In this document: piece after piece, positions 22,180-34,100 of the stretch
Position numbering within the stretch: position 1 is the stretch's first letter
Layout: each line of letters begins with the position of its first letter
DNA from: Lithospermum erythrorhizon
Taxonomy: Eukaryota > Streptophyta > Magnoliopsida > Boraginales > Boraginaceae
Assembly: GCA_019722365.1 (NCBI GenBank)
Contig: JADFUC010002051.1
Span: 248,001 to 312,000 of the forward strand
Direction of reading: 5' to 3'
DNA length: 64,000 nt
Notes under the pieces: model-generated
What the model was told of the DNA's origin: nothing
What the model saw: only the letters and a program-made list of their open reading frames with translations
The model's database searches: none
Translations under genes and position numbers: made by a program

Positions 22180-23260
22180 ATGGACTGGAAGTTTGATGGT
22201 TGCTAATCGCTTGTCACAAGCATCATGAAAAGGGTGTGAGAAAATTTATTGACTTGCTCTAATTAATGCCAAAACAAAAAATGCATTTCGCTGTCCGTGT
22301 TGGAAGTGCTCAATCATGCTAAGGTAGATGATTATGAACTAAAAGAGCATTTGATACATTTCGACAGCGCAACCTATATTTACTAGACAAATCATGGTGA
22401 GTAGTAACCTGACTCTAGATCTACCCGGCTTGAGTTTCATTTTGGGACATGTAGAGTGTGAAATGAGGTGTAAGGAACGGTGGAAGAAATTTTAAGGATA
22501 TCAAGGAAGGTTTGATTGATCGCCTGAATTATTGAAAAATTAAAATGATTCGTAATTAACCTTGTGGAATGGAAAGCTTATAAAATTAGATGCAATCGTT
22601 GTCTTCGTAATGTAAAAGCCAAACATGGATGGATCCTATCTTTCATCTTTCATAGACCTACCAAGTAAGGTTAAAGAATCAAGTTACTCCGAGGATAATG
22701 TGTTACCTCTTTAAGAACTTACGATGGAAAACAAAGTGCTTAGTCTCTATTAGATCAAACACCGTATTTGATATATGCATGCGTGAACGACAAGATATTA
22801 TTTCGAAGTTAACATGCATCATTGGTTAATGTCCCAAGTATAATGCCCTTAATGCTATAAGAAGATAGGATCTACCCCAGTGAACGTGATGTACTATTTT
22901 CCAGTTCTACCCAGGCTTAGATGTATGTATCATAGTGCAGATTATGTCGAGAAATTGACATGGGATTTTGATGAAACGGTTAAAGATGGGGTGCTCATAT
23001 ATCCTACCGATGCACGCCAAGAGAAGATTTTTGATACTAAGTACCGTAATTTGCAACGAACCTTAGAAACTTATGGTGGTTTGTATTTTCAATAGATAAT
23101 TTTGAATCCTCATGGAACGCAGAGTAGCTCTCATAGTACATGGCCGGTAGTTTTGGCAATATACAATTTATCGCTATGGTTTTGCATGAAGCGAAATATT
23201 TGATGTTGTCTACACTCGAGGTTGGAGCTGCAACTATCGTGGGTTAACGGACAGATATTT
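22180..23260 (+). pseudogene. TNP2-type CACTA transposase remnant
   Basis: The start MDWKFDG resembles the conserved MDRSWM opening of the transposase-associated domain, followed by LNHAKVDDYELKEHLIHF and TNHGE in the same region. Further on, VMYYFPVLPRLRCMYHSA (22883 onward), VKDGVLIYPTDAR, and then, after a frameshift near 23095, NPHGTQSSSHSTWPVVLAIY and LWFCMKR match the central TNP2 region. The catalytic DGFNPFG block is ruined: a stop replaces its aspartate, leaving LNPHG. Several stops and frameshifts make this a pseudogene. The best-preserved single frame is 22880-23095. Confidence 0.8.
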
Positions 23261-24099
23261 GAACTTTTTCCTTAACAACAATCATTTGAATAGTATTTAA
23301 TTTTGCAAATTATAACTTTATTTTAAATTATTCTATCTAGTGTCCAAACAAGATCCAATTAGAGCCTATCAGGATTCTTATGTCCTGCTTGTTTATGGAA
23401 GACATTTTAGAATCAACATACCACTCTTTTTTAGCTAAAGTAATTTTTAAATATGTGGATGTTAATACTAATTAAAAGTCAAAGTTATGAAAGTATATAA
23501 TTTGTTCTTAATTCTTCGCATCCTCGTATATCGGAAGCGATAGTTTCGCTGGATGACGGTAATTACTTTATGTTCAACATGGATGGTGTGGCTATCTATA
23601 ATGTATACTTCAAGACCATTATGTAGGTGCAGCATCTTCATTAACGTGTCGCAATACAGCTAGCTTCGAGTATTTGTGGTCCTAAACTATTAGTTTTGTC
23701 ATATATTTTGACTTGATATATGTTTGAATAAATATATGCTTAGTTACATTTTGGCTCGATGTATGTCAGATAAAATATAATGTTTATCTAGCTACATTTC
23801 GATTTTATGTATGTTTGTAGATACGTTTTGGATCACATTTAACTTCAATGAATGTATGTTTTGTGACATTAGTAGTAATTTTAGGTATATGAATTAATAT
23901 GGGGTGAAGAAGCAAAATGCATGCAAAAAAAAAGTGGTATAAAACCACCCGACGCTCTAAAAGCGACGCCTATATTAACTTAGACGCCTCTCAAAAAGTG
24001 ACTTAAGACTTAGACATCGCATATGATTACGACATTTTTTTTTGTGACGCCTAAGGATTTTTGAGCGACGCCCAAGTTTTTTTTTTGTAAGAGCGATGG

Positions 24100-25475
24100 A
24101 TCGGGATTGATATGGACTGGAGCTTTACGTGGAGCTGGCTTTGAGTTGATTTGTGCCGGATGCGGCCCGGACGGTGAATTTGGTCTTTGACTTTGATATG
24201 GTCCGAACCGCGCTGAGCGATCCCCCTCGTATTGCATTGCTGACTCGATCTTTGTCTCGACTTCAGATCCTCGAGACGCTGGTCGATAGCCGGGATCTGA
24301 CCCCTCCGCTTGGGCTGGGATAGGCTGGCTGGTGAGCCACACGCCTCTTGATACGTATGGGCCGGGCCGGACGCTTGACGCTCTTGACGTGACACGGGAC
24401 TTGGTGATTTGATATGTGTCCGTCGAGACGCTTTTAGCAGCCTTGTCTTCTGCTCGCTATACTTGGGCTCAAGAGCTCGAAATCGAACTTGAACCTCAGA
24501 AATGGTCGGGTTCCACCAGCCAGCCAGGGCCTTAGCAGCCTCTTTGTATCCGATGTCAGAGTGTATGCAGTGGCTTCAGCTAGCATGCTCCTTACCCTTT
24601 AACTTTGACTCGGGGGTCGAGCCGTGCAGTTTCTTTAGCTTCATCACTTCTCGGATGGTCCGCCTCCTCTCTTGGTATGTTCCGTGTTCCTATTAGATGT
24701 GTGAGGTAGAAGCTTCAGCTAAATTTTGATCCTCTCCTTCGGATTCGATGTAGCGTGATAGCTTCAAAGAAATGCTTCCTCGGCAGCTGAATGGGACGGA
24801 TAGCTCTTATTTCCGTTTGAGACTCGATCGCCTTCTTCCTTGATAGTTTTAGGCGCCTATTTGATGCCTCGCCAAGTGTCCTGCATCAGCTTTTTCCTTT
24901 GAATCTTCTGCTGGAAATGCCTCAAAGTGGCCCCGCAAGCCTCTTTAGAGCTTTTTTACAACTTTTGCCTTAGCTTTTTCTCTCCCACTTCAACTTATGA
25001 TTATTTCTAAAAAAATATGGGGGTATTTATAGGCTTTCTCTCTGCCTCGATTCTTTATTGGTTGGTTTTTTTCGCATGGATCATGATCTCTACCGTTGAT
25101 TTCGAGGTACGATCTCGACCGCTTAATATTTTGCATGACTTATTCTCAAGAATATGAGTCAGGGTTTTAGGTCAAAAATTGATTTATTTATCAATTTCGG
25201 CTTTTATTAATTTAAGCCCCATATCTTTCGAACACTTATCGAGGTTTAAAATTAGGTTTATATAATATAAAACCCTAATTTTGAACCCTTAAAATTAATA
25301 TCGCTCCCCTTTGAATTTCGGAATCTTATTATTTTCTCATGGCTCTCAATTTAATTTGAAAGTCAGCATTTTAATCAACACGCAATCGTGGTGATTAGTT
25401 AAAAATTAATTCAATCAATAAATCCATAGAAATTTAACCTTATTAATTAAAATTAATTAAAATTTACTATCTACA
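24100..25475 (-). mobile_element. 3' LTR of Gypsy A (main part)
   Basis: It aligns with the 5' LTR (34768-36218). Shared blocks include CTTGATACGT..GGGCCGG, AGGTTTAAAATTAGGTTTAT, CAATCGTGGTGATTAGTTAA and the end TTTACTATCTACA (to 25475). The first ~40 bases of this LTR lie at 20708-20750, beyond the CACTA-2 insertion. Confidence 0.75.
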
Positions 25476-28400
25476 AATGCCCTCGAACTCTGCACACACG
25501 CAGTGGTGTTGTCGTTGTTTGACTCAGCGTTCTCGCACCGAGATATGGTCATCCGGTACAACTTCGTTTTTTCTTTGATTTTAATGCTCCTCGCCACCCC
25601 GATCCTCGTAGATTCTCGATGGATTTCGTGCTCAAAGGGTCGGGAAGCCATTTATTGACAATTTAATTTCTAATTAAGAAATCAATTGTCATTTTGATAT
25701 GTCCTCAACAAATTTTCAGATAATATCGAGGTCTCATCTTCGCTTCATTAATTTAAGATCCCTTTGGGACGATGGAGAATTAATTCCCATGAAAATATTA
25801 TTTTATTATGAATTTAAGTTATAATAAAATATATGATATTTGATTTTACTCCAATATGGCAAAAAATTAATCGATAGGTCTTCAATTAATCTCACTTGTA
25901 CGGGAAGTTATTCCAAATGTAATTCCATGAACTCGTGAATTTAATTTGGTCTTCGGTTGAACAATGAAGGCCGAAAATTCTGGCCTAGCTGACTCCTTTG
26001 ATTAAAATCATGCGGGCAGTGGCTCATTTGCTTTTTATCTTATTGGACAATTTTACAAACTTGGGTCCACTTGTCATACTTAAACCCTTGCACAAGATCA
26101 AAACTCATAATCGGTACGAAAAGAAAGAAAATTCTTCTCTGCTTCTATGGTTGCCAAAATCACCATCACCATCCGAATGCGGATTTTTTCTTCTCTCTTC
26201 TTTTGATGCTTGTAATGTAGTATGTAAAGCATGTAGAATCAGCTTGAATATCTCCTCCCTTCCTCCATGATTTCGAACCAAACATAGTTCGTAAATTATT
26301 ATTTTTTTTTGAAATTTTCGAACCTACATGCTCAAAAACTATTTTTTTTAATTTTTTCCTGGTCAGATCCGATGATGGTTCTGATAAACATTTTGTATCA
26401 GCAGTTAATCCCCTTTAGGGAGTTCTTGCCTCCTCGTTGATCTTCTCGCCTATTTTCGAATCCTTGTTCCGTAAAGACTCTTACATTTTTCTTGAATCTT
26501 TATATTAATTTCAAACTGTAGATAACTCGATTCTTTTTATTCCTTATAATATTTGAATTAGAGTTAAAATGGTATAAACTCATAATTCGCATAGTATTTG
26601 TACCCAAATTTGGTAGAAATCCTCATCCTCTAATTTTTGTCTTAGTTTTCTTTAATTTTTCTCGATGGCTATGTTCGAATTCTTGCTTCTTTGCATGGTT
26701 TAATTGCTTTTGTGTTGACTTGTAGTCCGGAGGTCGTGATCTCCTCATTACTCATCGCTCACGAACCACCTATGGTCTCGAAAATATCAAGTAGACGCAC
26801 GTATCGTGTCAACCGGTCGGCAGTTCTAGCTTTTAGATATTTTATGCTAAAAGTATTTTGGCCATATCATTTTTGCTTGTTTACGCTTTTTTGATGTTCC
26901 TTATACGAATGCGCATATCTCGAATTTATATTTTGTTTTTTGAACTTTTCTCGCATTTGAGTTAGTTCATACCGACCGCTTCCCGAATGTAATTACATCC
27001 CTTTTTGTGTATATGCTTGCTTTTGCATGTTGTAATTTCTTTGCTTACTTGAGTGACATTGTCAGCGGTAGTATCCTGTCCTTTGCTTTGTGCGCATTGA
27101 CCTCTTTTTCCCCGGGGCGGGGGGTCATGCTTTTGACGGAACGCTGGCCTGATAGAAGTCCGACCTCTATCTTTTGTGTGGTGTCGGGCCTCCTGCCTGT
27201 CTGCAGTTTTCACCCTGTTTGTGTGGTGTTGGCCTCCGACTCTACTTGAGTTTTCTTCACCCTGTGATAAATGTATTCTAGAGTTCAATCACTACTGGTC
27301 ATGTCTTGCTTTTCTTGAGTCATGGCTCGACCTCTATCTTTTGTGTGTTGTTAGCCTCCTGTTCCGCCTCGAAGTTTTCTTCACCCCGCTTATGCTGTGC
27401 CAGCCTCCTCGCTCTACTTGAGTTTTCTTTTCACCCCGAGGATACTGGGGTCTTCTAGAGTTCGACCACTCCGGCCTCCTCAGACAGCTTCTTGAGTCGA
27501 AGGGCCTGGACTTCTAACTTTTATGTGGTGTTGGCCTCTAGTTCCGCCCCGAGTTTTTTTCTACCCCGTTTGTACGGTGTTGACCTCCTATTTACTTCTC
27601 TGAAGCTTTTTTCACCCCGTGATAGTGTTTTTCTAGAGTTCGATCACCCAGCCTCCTTGTCATACATGCCTATCCCTTCCGGGCGCAGGATAGTAGCCTT
27701 TGTGTTTTATCTGAGCAACCCGTTTTCCCCTTTTTTATTGCTATTTTTGTGTTGGGTTCAAGTTAGGGTGACCATGGTTACTCTTCACTGTAGGGGAGCC
27801 CCCAACCTTACCTTCTCGTGATTCATGCGATCAGCTTTGTGAGGACGAAGATATGTTTATTCGGCCGCCCCACCTCCTCCCGTATAGGGGTTGCCGTCCT
27901 CCTTGGGGAGCGCTTTTAGCGCCGGGATTCTAGTGGCCATGAAGCCGACTGAGGAACTTTTCGGCCAAGATGTTTGGCCGGCCTGGTCACTCAAGGGACG
28001 AACCACCGAAGATTTATCACGCTTTTAAGGAAGACGAGCTACGAGGCACCGGTTCGCATTCTTCCATTACTGTCCATGGGCTGTTCTAGTATATCCCGAA
28101 TTACTGGGAATGGACTGAGGACATTTTGAAATGCTTCGCCAAGTTGTTCATCGCTAAATATTTATGCAGGCGAAGTGCTAGTTTCTATTTATTTACGTGA
28201 GTATTCCCATTCTCCCTGATGGCTTTCGTGGGAATGTCGAGTCCATCTACCAATACTCTTGTGCTCTCATGGTTAGATTTCTATTTCTTATGGGACCCGT
28301 ATAAGTCAGCGGCCTCGATAGCCGGTTACTTGACGGATAAGGTTGTCCTTTTCGGTAGAATGTTATCCTCGCCCCTTCATAAAAGGAGCGGTGATTCCTC

Positions 28401-28880
28401 GAGTCATGGCATTTTCTTCTTCATGCTTACCATTCTCCGGTTTCTTCTTCATATGACCAAGTATGTCTCTCCCAAATAATGGATTAGTTTCGAGCGCACG
28501 CTCTTGTGGCTACACTGCCTTTTTGATCAGAGAAAGTTCACATAATCGTCCTTCGCTCAAGGCTGCTACTCCCCGTGGTTAAGTGTCCTCGCCACGCTGG
28601 AGCCGCCATCCTAAGTTCCTTCCTCTTCGGGCGGATTTGAGAGGTATATTATGTCGCTTTTGTCCTCCGTTGGCTTTGTATTTGTCCTTCCTTTGATGCT
28701 ACCAAGATCCGTCCCAAGATATTTTTAAGATGGTTACTTTTTGTATGGTCATGTAAGAGAAAGCGCAGTTTGGCTATTCATGTCCTCGCGTGTATCTAAG
28801 GCGCGGTTTGCACCTCATCACAACCGCCGCTATCCTAGCAATTTCGCTGCGCCTTTCCCGCTTCATTACCTTCGTAAAGC
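25476..28880 (-). other. Long non-coding 3' region of Gypsy A
   Basis: About 3.4 kb between the 3' LTR and the last recognisable coding remnant. It holds the purine-rich stretch just beside the LTR (on the minus strand GAGTTCGAGGGCATT then the LTR), which could be the polypurine tract, and the threefold repeat at 27160-27680. Open frames here are short and without family features. Confidence 0.5.
27160..27685 (+). repeat. Three tandem copies of a ~170-base repeat in Gypsy A
   Basis: Copies begin near 27164, 27330 and 27509 (spacing 166 and 179). Each has CCTCTATCTTTTGTGTGGTG or a variant, GTTTTCTTCACCCYGT, and TTCTAGAGTTCGATCACT near its end. The copies are clearly diverged. Short + strand frames (27176-27421, 27492-27821) are products of the repeat. 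Confidence 0.85.
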
Positions 28881-29060
28881 TGGATTCTTATCTTCGTACC
28901 TATATACCGATGAAGAGATACCCCCCGTCCATCCGCACCGCGTATGTCTTTTCTTTTATCGTAGGCTTTCATCGACATTCGACGAGCCGCATTCTCTTAC
29001 CGGTTTCTTTACGCCTCACGCTCGCTCCTCGTGTGTTCACCGGCGATCACTAGGACTCGG
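28880..29060 (-). pseudogene. Possible integrase C-terminal remnant of Gypsy A
   Basis: The minus strand reads NAARRMSMKAYDKRK near 28950-28998. In plant Gypsy integrases the end of the domain often has RRM...AYDKR followed by a basic, glycine-rich segment. The position at the far end of pol fits. The match is short and the surrounding frames are broken, so this is tentative. The 178-residue + strand frame over this DNA (28741-29277) is antisense to it. Confidence 0.35.
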
Positions 29061-30785
29061 CAGAGGACATGACATTTTTCCTATGCCTTCGTACTCATAC
29101 GCGGGATATAGAGGATGCTTACTTTCTTCTCGTAGGCTTATAACCCTCATCATTTCTCTAAGCAATTGGTTTGCTTCTCGCCGGCTCCCGAGTTCAAGTC
29201 AAGTCTGTAGATATCATCCTCGGATTTCGAGGGCTCAAGCATTGAGATCTTGTATTGTCACAAGGTTGGCATTGTGACATTTCCGAAGTACATCATGTCT
29301 GGGTCTACAAAGGTTATTCGGACGGGTCGTGTAGTGTGTTTTCTGGCCGAGAAGAGTCGGATCTCAGCTCCTCCTGACCGGGTGGCGAAGCCCCGAGTTG
29401 GGCTGGTTCCCCTGCCAGTCGCCTCCCTTCCGAAGATGACTTAGTGGATGTAGAACTTAAGCAGAAGTGGGGTACTACTAGTGGAAGCCTTGGAAGCCAT
29501 TAATGGTCTTCCCCTCGCTGCTGTTAAGCATAGCTACTAAGTGATGCCGAATTGACGCGTACTCGCTTCCATCCTTGTGTTCTCTCGTAGTTATTTTTAC
29601 TCACCTTTCTTTTCTTTCGCAATTTTAAGAGATTGTGCCCCCCCTCGTAGACGGTGTCCTGGACCGAGGAGTGGATTTCGATGAGTCCTTCGGATTACGG
29701 TCACGGAGGTAATCGACTCGGGACGAGGCACAAAATGGAAATTATGGATTCCATGTAGTTCCTATGTGGGATTTAAGCCTGCATTACGGCCGCGGACGCT
29801 GAGGAGCCGTCGGATCGCATGATCACGGAGGGGCGGTCAAGCTTGGCCATGTCCCCAAGCCTTTTCTTTATATACCGGTAAGCTTAGCGAATTGAAATGA
29901 TTCTGTGAGGCGCACTAAGGGTCGTTTCTGGTGGAGCCGTGTTCATTGGGTGAGGGTAGTCACACTATGAACCTTCCTCGGCAGTAGAGAGGTACCGTGG
30001 CTTCCTTTCGAGGCTCTCAAAGTGAAGTTCTACCGCCAGGATTTATCGCGCCGTGAAAGGAAATGAAGGTTGTTTCTTCTCCTTGGCCAACTCGTGACGT
30101 TAGTGATGCTCAAATACAGCTGTTGTTCCCTCTCGAGGTTCATGATAAAGCCATCGCCATCCGTAAGCTTCTCGGGCGGAGTCATCTTCTAAGCTGCAAA
30201 GACGGCATCGAAGCTATCAGTAGTAGATTTACTCCTCCAATAGTCCAAGCAGAGGGACATCCAATGAGGCAGTGAGTTGACTCTACTGACGTAAGCGTGA
30301 GAATTACGCCGTCAAAGTACCTGCTGAGGAATTGTGGTAATCTCTTAGTCCGGAAGCCGAATACGCCGAGTCAAGTATTAAACCCCCCGGAAGATTGTAT
30401 CGAGATAGGCGGCTGTGAAAGCCGAAAGTGGAGCGGGGCCTAAAAGTGTGTTTTTAGTAGTGCTCTAGAAATCGGCCTTAGAGGCTCATTTAGTTTCCTT
30501 TCATGACCTTCCACTTTATTTTGTTTCGCCTCTACTTCTTCATCCGTAGTAGACTCCTCCCTTCATTGCATGTAGTTTTGATCTCGATTTCTTATTGCTT
30601 TTTATATTCATCTTCTACACGCATGCCTTATTTATTGATATTGCTTTGCCTTTCTCGCTCTCTTCTTTGGGAACCACAAAATATATTCAAGATTATGGCT
30701 CTAACTTAGGCTACCAAGGTACCTTACATACCAATAGGATCGTCAAATGTAGTCTAACGTGATTTTGATCTCAACCTCATATCGC
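29061..30785 (-). pseudogene. Expected RT/RNase H/integrase zone of Gypsy A, not individually recognised
   Basis: By position this stretch should carry the reverse transcriptase, RNase H and integrase core. I looked for the YxDD box and the zinc and catalytic motifs of integrase and could not place any. The reading frames are short and shifted. It is listed as polymerase-derived only by its position. Confidence 0.3.
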
Positions 30786-31065
30786 TGAGTAATCGGGGCG
30801 CTTTTATACTCATACTTATGAGTTCTCTAGGTAATTTAACCTCGCTTTTACAGAGGATGTGAGGCTTATACTTGCTAGAGTTCTCAGGTAGTTTAACCTC
30901 GTGATCCTAGGGTTGACAATCTTATACCATGTTCAGGAGTTCTCTAGGTAATTTAACCTTATACCCGAGAGGATTGACACTTTATACTGTTCAGAGTTGG
31001 GGCAGTATAGTTTATCCTCTTATCCGTGAGGTTGGTGGGCATTTTATCCTCGTGCTTGGGGAGGT
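30786..31065 (-). repeat. Tandem array (~57-base units) in Gypsy A
   Basis: Five degenerate units begin near 30820, 30877, 30937, 30992 and 31033. The core is GAGTTCTCTAGGTAATTTAA, drifting to ATTTTATCCTCGTGCTTGGG in the last unit. A related array sits at the matching place in Gypsy B. Confidence 0.8.
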
Positions 31066-32560
31066 GGCAGTAACTGCCTATCCCCTCAGATGCTCGAAAG
31101 GTCACCATGCTCAGTCGCCCGCTCTTTCTCCCTCTCGAGGTCTCTAGTGCTTGTCAGGTGATGGCATCCATGCACTTTGCCGAAAAGTGGATGGTTTAAA
31201 GTGGCTACCTTTGAGATTCTCTTGCTCTCAGCGGGCTACATTCATTCCACAAGGTTTGCTCATGGGGATGCACCGGTATATCGCTTATCCGGCATGTCCA
31301 TCATCCTAACATCTGTCGCCTCGTCCTGAATTTCTTCCATCGCTTTCTCCCAATGTCTCTTTCAGATATGTACCAGCATACCTGCATCTATTTTCTTAAA
31401 GAGTTCTCTCCTTCCTCGCTGGCTGACCTCGCACCTAAACCGCGCTTATGAGGCTTTGAGAAATTACTAGAGTTCTTTCAATCTTCGCGGGCGGCACTCA
31501 TTCCATAAGGTCTATTTGTGATGTACCGTATACCCACTTGTCTCGGGCTATCTCGCCCAAAGATTTTGGCGACTTCACTGGCCGCATCCGTGGTCGGGCT
31601 TTTCGCCATTTTCTCCATGTGGTTTCTTCATATATGTATCAAAGCGTACTCCAAGTCTACCATTTCTTCGATGTTCTTTTTTCGGCCGCGTAGATCACCT
31701 CGGTACATGAATTCAGCTTTCAAAGCTAAGCTCGATGGCCCATGGTTCAAATTGAGACTTCCTATTCGATTAAGTCTATGGAAAATGAAGCAAATACACT
31801 CTCCCTGAAGCTTTCTGGGACGCCCGCCTTTATGCGGGGTTCAACTGCATAATTTCTTCTCGATGGTAGAGAGTGTTCTTCCCCGCTTCGGCTTCGGTTT
31901 CTCTTATTCTTCGGAAGACGATACGAAGTTGATTGGATTCTTGGCATTTGGCCCTAACTTTGGAAGACCGGGACTTCCACCGGCATCTCGGGTGTGATTG
32001 TTTGAGTCAGCTCTAATCTTCGGGGAAGACTTAATCTCCTTCCGGCATCTGCGGTATGTGCGCATTCCCGGTCGCCTCAGCTATATGGTGCTTGGCTACC
32101 TCTTTTGATCATGACACGCAATGAGGCTTTCGGATGTATCCGGTCCGGTTGTCGAGTTCTCGGAGTAGCCTTAAGGCCAGCTTCTCTCGAGTCTCGCTCA
32201 ATCCATACGCTGGACTTGTTGTACCGGAGCATGCTCATAGTTGTATCCTTGTGGGATCATAACCCGCTTTGACTAAGAAGGTCATAAGTCATTGGGTTCA
32301 TCATCCCATGCCTCGATCTTTTGGTCCTTGTACCGGTGTCACGAAGCCCTCATGTAGGCCGTGGATGCCACCTTTCTCATTGGTCAGCGAAATTGGCCAC
32401 CTTTGAGTGCTTCAATGACTTCCTCCTCCTTGTTGGGAGGTTTTGGCCGGGATTTTAGCCTCTCCTCGGCCTTCCTCGAGTTGCGCCTGTCTGCCTTCTT
32501 CCTTTCGATAGAACTCTCGCATCGGCAAAGCGTGCCTTTTTAGTGCTTAACGGGTTCTCG
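31066..32560 (-). pseudogene. Post-protease region of Gypsy A polyprotein, decayed
   Basis: This stretch resembles the same region of Gypsy B. For example + strand GTGGGATCATAACCCGC (about 32248) corresponds to CACAGGATCATAATCCCC at 46702. On the minus strand one can follow segments such as MSMLRYNKSS, which by place corresponds to the NDTQSMMRRE segment of B. These fit the linker with a G-patch-like motif between protease and reverse transcriptase in Tat/Ogre elements. No complete domain survives. Confidence 0.4.
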
Positions 32561-32745
32561 CCCCGTTTGATCGTTTTCCATGCCTTCTTTGCAAAGATTT
32601 CAGAACCGATATAGAGTGGAGGGTACTATACTGCTGTTGTGATCCATGGTCTTCCTGCAAAGAAGATGCCAGAAAGTGCTCCTCGGGAGTCGATCACGCT
32701 GAAACTGTTTTACGTTGTCTCCAATTTTCCTATCGCTGGGTGTAT
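32560..32745 (-). pseudogene. Retropepsin (protease) C-terminal remnant of Gypsy A
   Basis: GRPWIT is encoded by the minus strand at 32638-32655, followed after a stop by YPPLYIGSEIFAKKAWKTI and RGENPLS. The family pattern is LLGRPWIH, then a VPSTLHQxxKF-like stretch and an acidic ENPF. The same order occurs in Gypsy B (LIGRPWIH, KNGMEK, DDENPFAIEE), so the two support each other. The catalytic DSG/DTG itself would lie upstream and was not seen. Confidence 0.65.
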
Positions 32746-33156
32746 GGATACCTTGCCTATCGCTTGACCTCCTTGATCAGCCCCTTTGTATCATGACACG
32801 AGTCTGTTGCGTGTGTTTTATCAGACGCCAACAAATTTTGCGCGTGGAGAGAGGTAGAATGTTTATCGCCGAGCCCATCCACTAGCATTTTGTTCATCTT
32901 GGATATCACGTAGGTACCTGATATGTAGATCGGGCGGGGTTAGCCCACCGCCTTCTTCTCGCATATCTTCATCTACGAAGGTGACCGAAGCTTGAGGCCC
33001 CTCGGGTTGCTTTCTTGAGGCGCCCAGGCCTCTTCAGTTTTCAATCCTCTATATACATAAAGATGGCTCTATGTCTTCGCTGTGAGTCGCTGATGGGCCT
33101 CGCCACTTCATCCCCGGTTCTAGCTTGGTTTTCCGTAACTCATCCGGCCCTTTGGC

Positions 33157-34100
33157 TCAGCCTCTCTCTGAGGACGCAGCGAGAGTTATGCGGTTGGTGG
33201 AGACCTTATCTTCAAGAAGATGTGTCTCGCTCATGCAATGAGTCCATGCCTTCTCCTCAAGACGAAGTACTTTTATATTGATGTCCCAATACTCCGACGA
33301 TACATGCAGAAGTTTGAGCATGCGTGGCTTCCTTCGCCGACTTCCTCCCGGCTCTTGGGCTCGTAGTTCGATCAGCCTTTGCTTTGAGCAAGACTTCAAA
33401 CATCCCTGGGATGTCGGATTCGAAGAAGGGATATTCCTTGTTTACTTCTTTCAATGTGAGGTGTTTTCTATCTCAAGGTTGAGCCCTCCATCCGCTCGTA
33501 GAATCTTGAAAGAGAACTTGGTTGATTTGAAGTTATGGCGCGAGCATCCTTCTTTCTCGGTCTCTGGATGCTTCCCTTGGTCTTTGCCTCGTGACTCTGG
33601 CTTTCTAAGGCGATCGCCAGCCACGCTTTCGCTCTGTTTCTGCTGCTACGCTCAACCCCATGTCGTGTGCCTCGTGGATAACTCTAAAGGTCTTCAAGAG
33701 TATCCTCCCTGAGGATGTACTATAAGTCCCATGGCATCCCTTGTATACATACCCACTTTTTATGTGAGGATTCTCGAGAGTTTGCCTTGAATTTAAGACT
33801 TAGACCTCCAATCGGCTCGACGTAGTCAAGGACCGGCCTCCTTCCTACTGCTTAGCACCGCTAGTTTTATCAATGCTAACCGCCCTTCTGTGTCAAGAAG
33901 CGGTCAGAACTTCATTTTCCGGCTGCGCCCAATCATTAAATTGAGTCTCGACGTTTCGTGTACCACTGAACACGCGTTTTCAATAAGCCGGACAAACCGC
34001 TTAACCATATGATCTCCGCTTGTTCCAAAGATTAAGGCAAAGAATTTACAAAGTGGGCGAGCAAGGCCGCTTGGGGTTCCCAATGCCATCGAACTATTTG
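33157..34100 (-). pseudogene. gag and gag-protease linker remnants of Gypsy A
   Basis: The segment SGDHMVKRFVRLIENACS (minus strand, within 33904-34089) matches the Retrotrans_gag core of plant Gypsy elements, where GDHLVKQFVRSL is followed by GNAFxWY. Further on, KEYPFFESDIPGMFEVLLKA (33257-33454) matches the linker that precedes the small zinc motif YCxYHRxxxHxxxxC, and frameshifted traces of that motif follow (LLHVSSEYWDINIKVL then RLEEKAW). Frames change at least twice. The order gag, linker, protease going leftward proves the minus orientation. Confidence 0.7.

Larger units (their letters stand above)
20755..24093 (+). mobile_element. Dead CACTA element CACTA-2 inside the 3' LTR of Gypsy A
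   Basis: The left end is CACTTGCAACC and the right end, reverse complemented, CTCTTACAAAAA, probably decayed CACTTACAAA. The host LTR is recognisable on both sides: GATTTTATTATTTATATG ends at 20740, and the LTR resumes with GATATGGACT near 24108, about 120 bases of LTR being lost. A TNP2-type transposase remnant lies on the + strand at 22180-23260. The left 120 bases are C-rich, and the right end has repeated GCGACGCC/GACGCC words. The flanking triplets do not match, so exact ends are uncertain. Confidence 0.65.

Noticed and set aside
24010..24395. Two overlapping minus-strand frames of 110-114 codons
   Set aside because: They span the boundary between CACTA-2 and the Gypsy A LTR and share no protein features; LTRs of this family are non-coding.
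28741..29277. 178-codon + strand open frame, among the longest in the window
   Set aside because: It is Arg/Ser-rich without family features and lies antisense to decayed Gypsy A polymerase. gag and protease fix that element on the minus strand.
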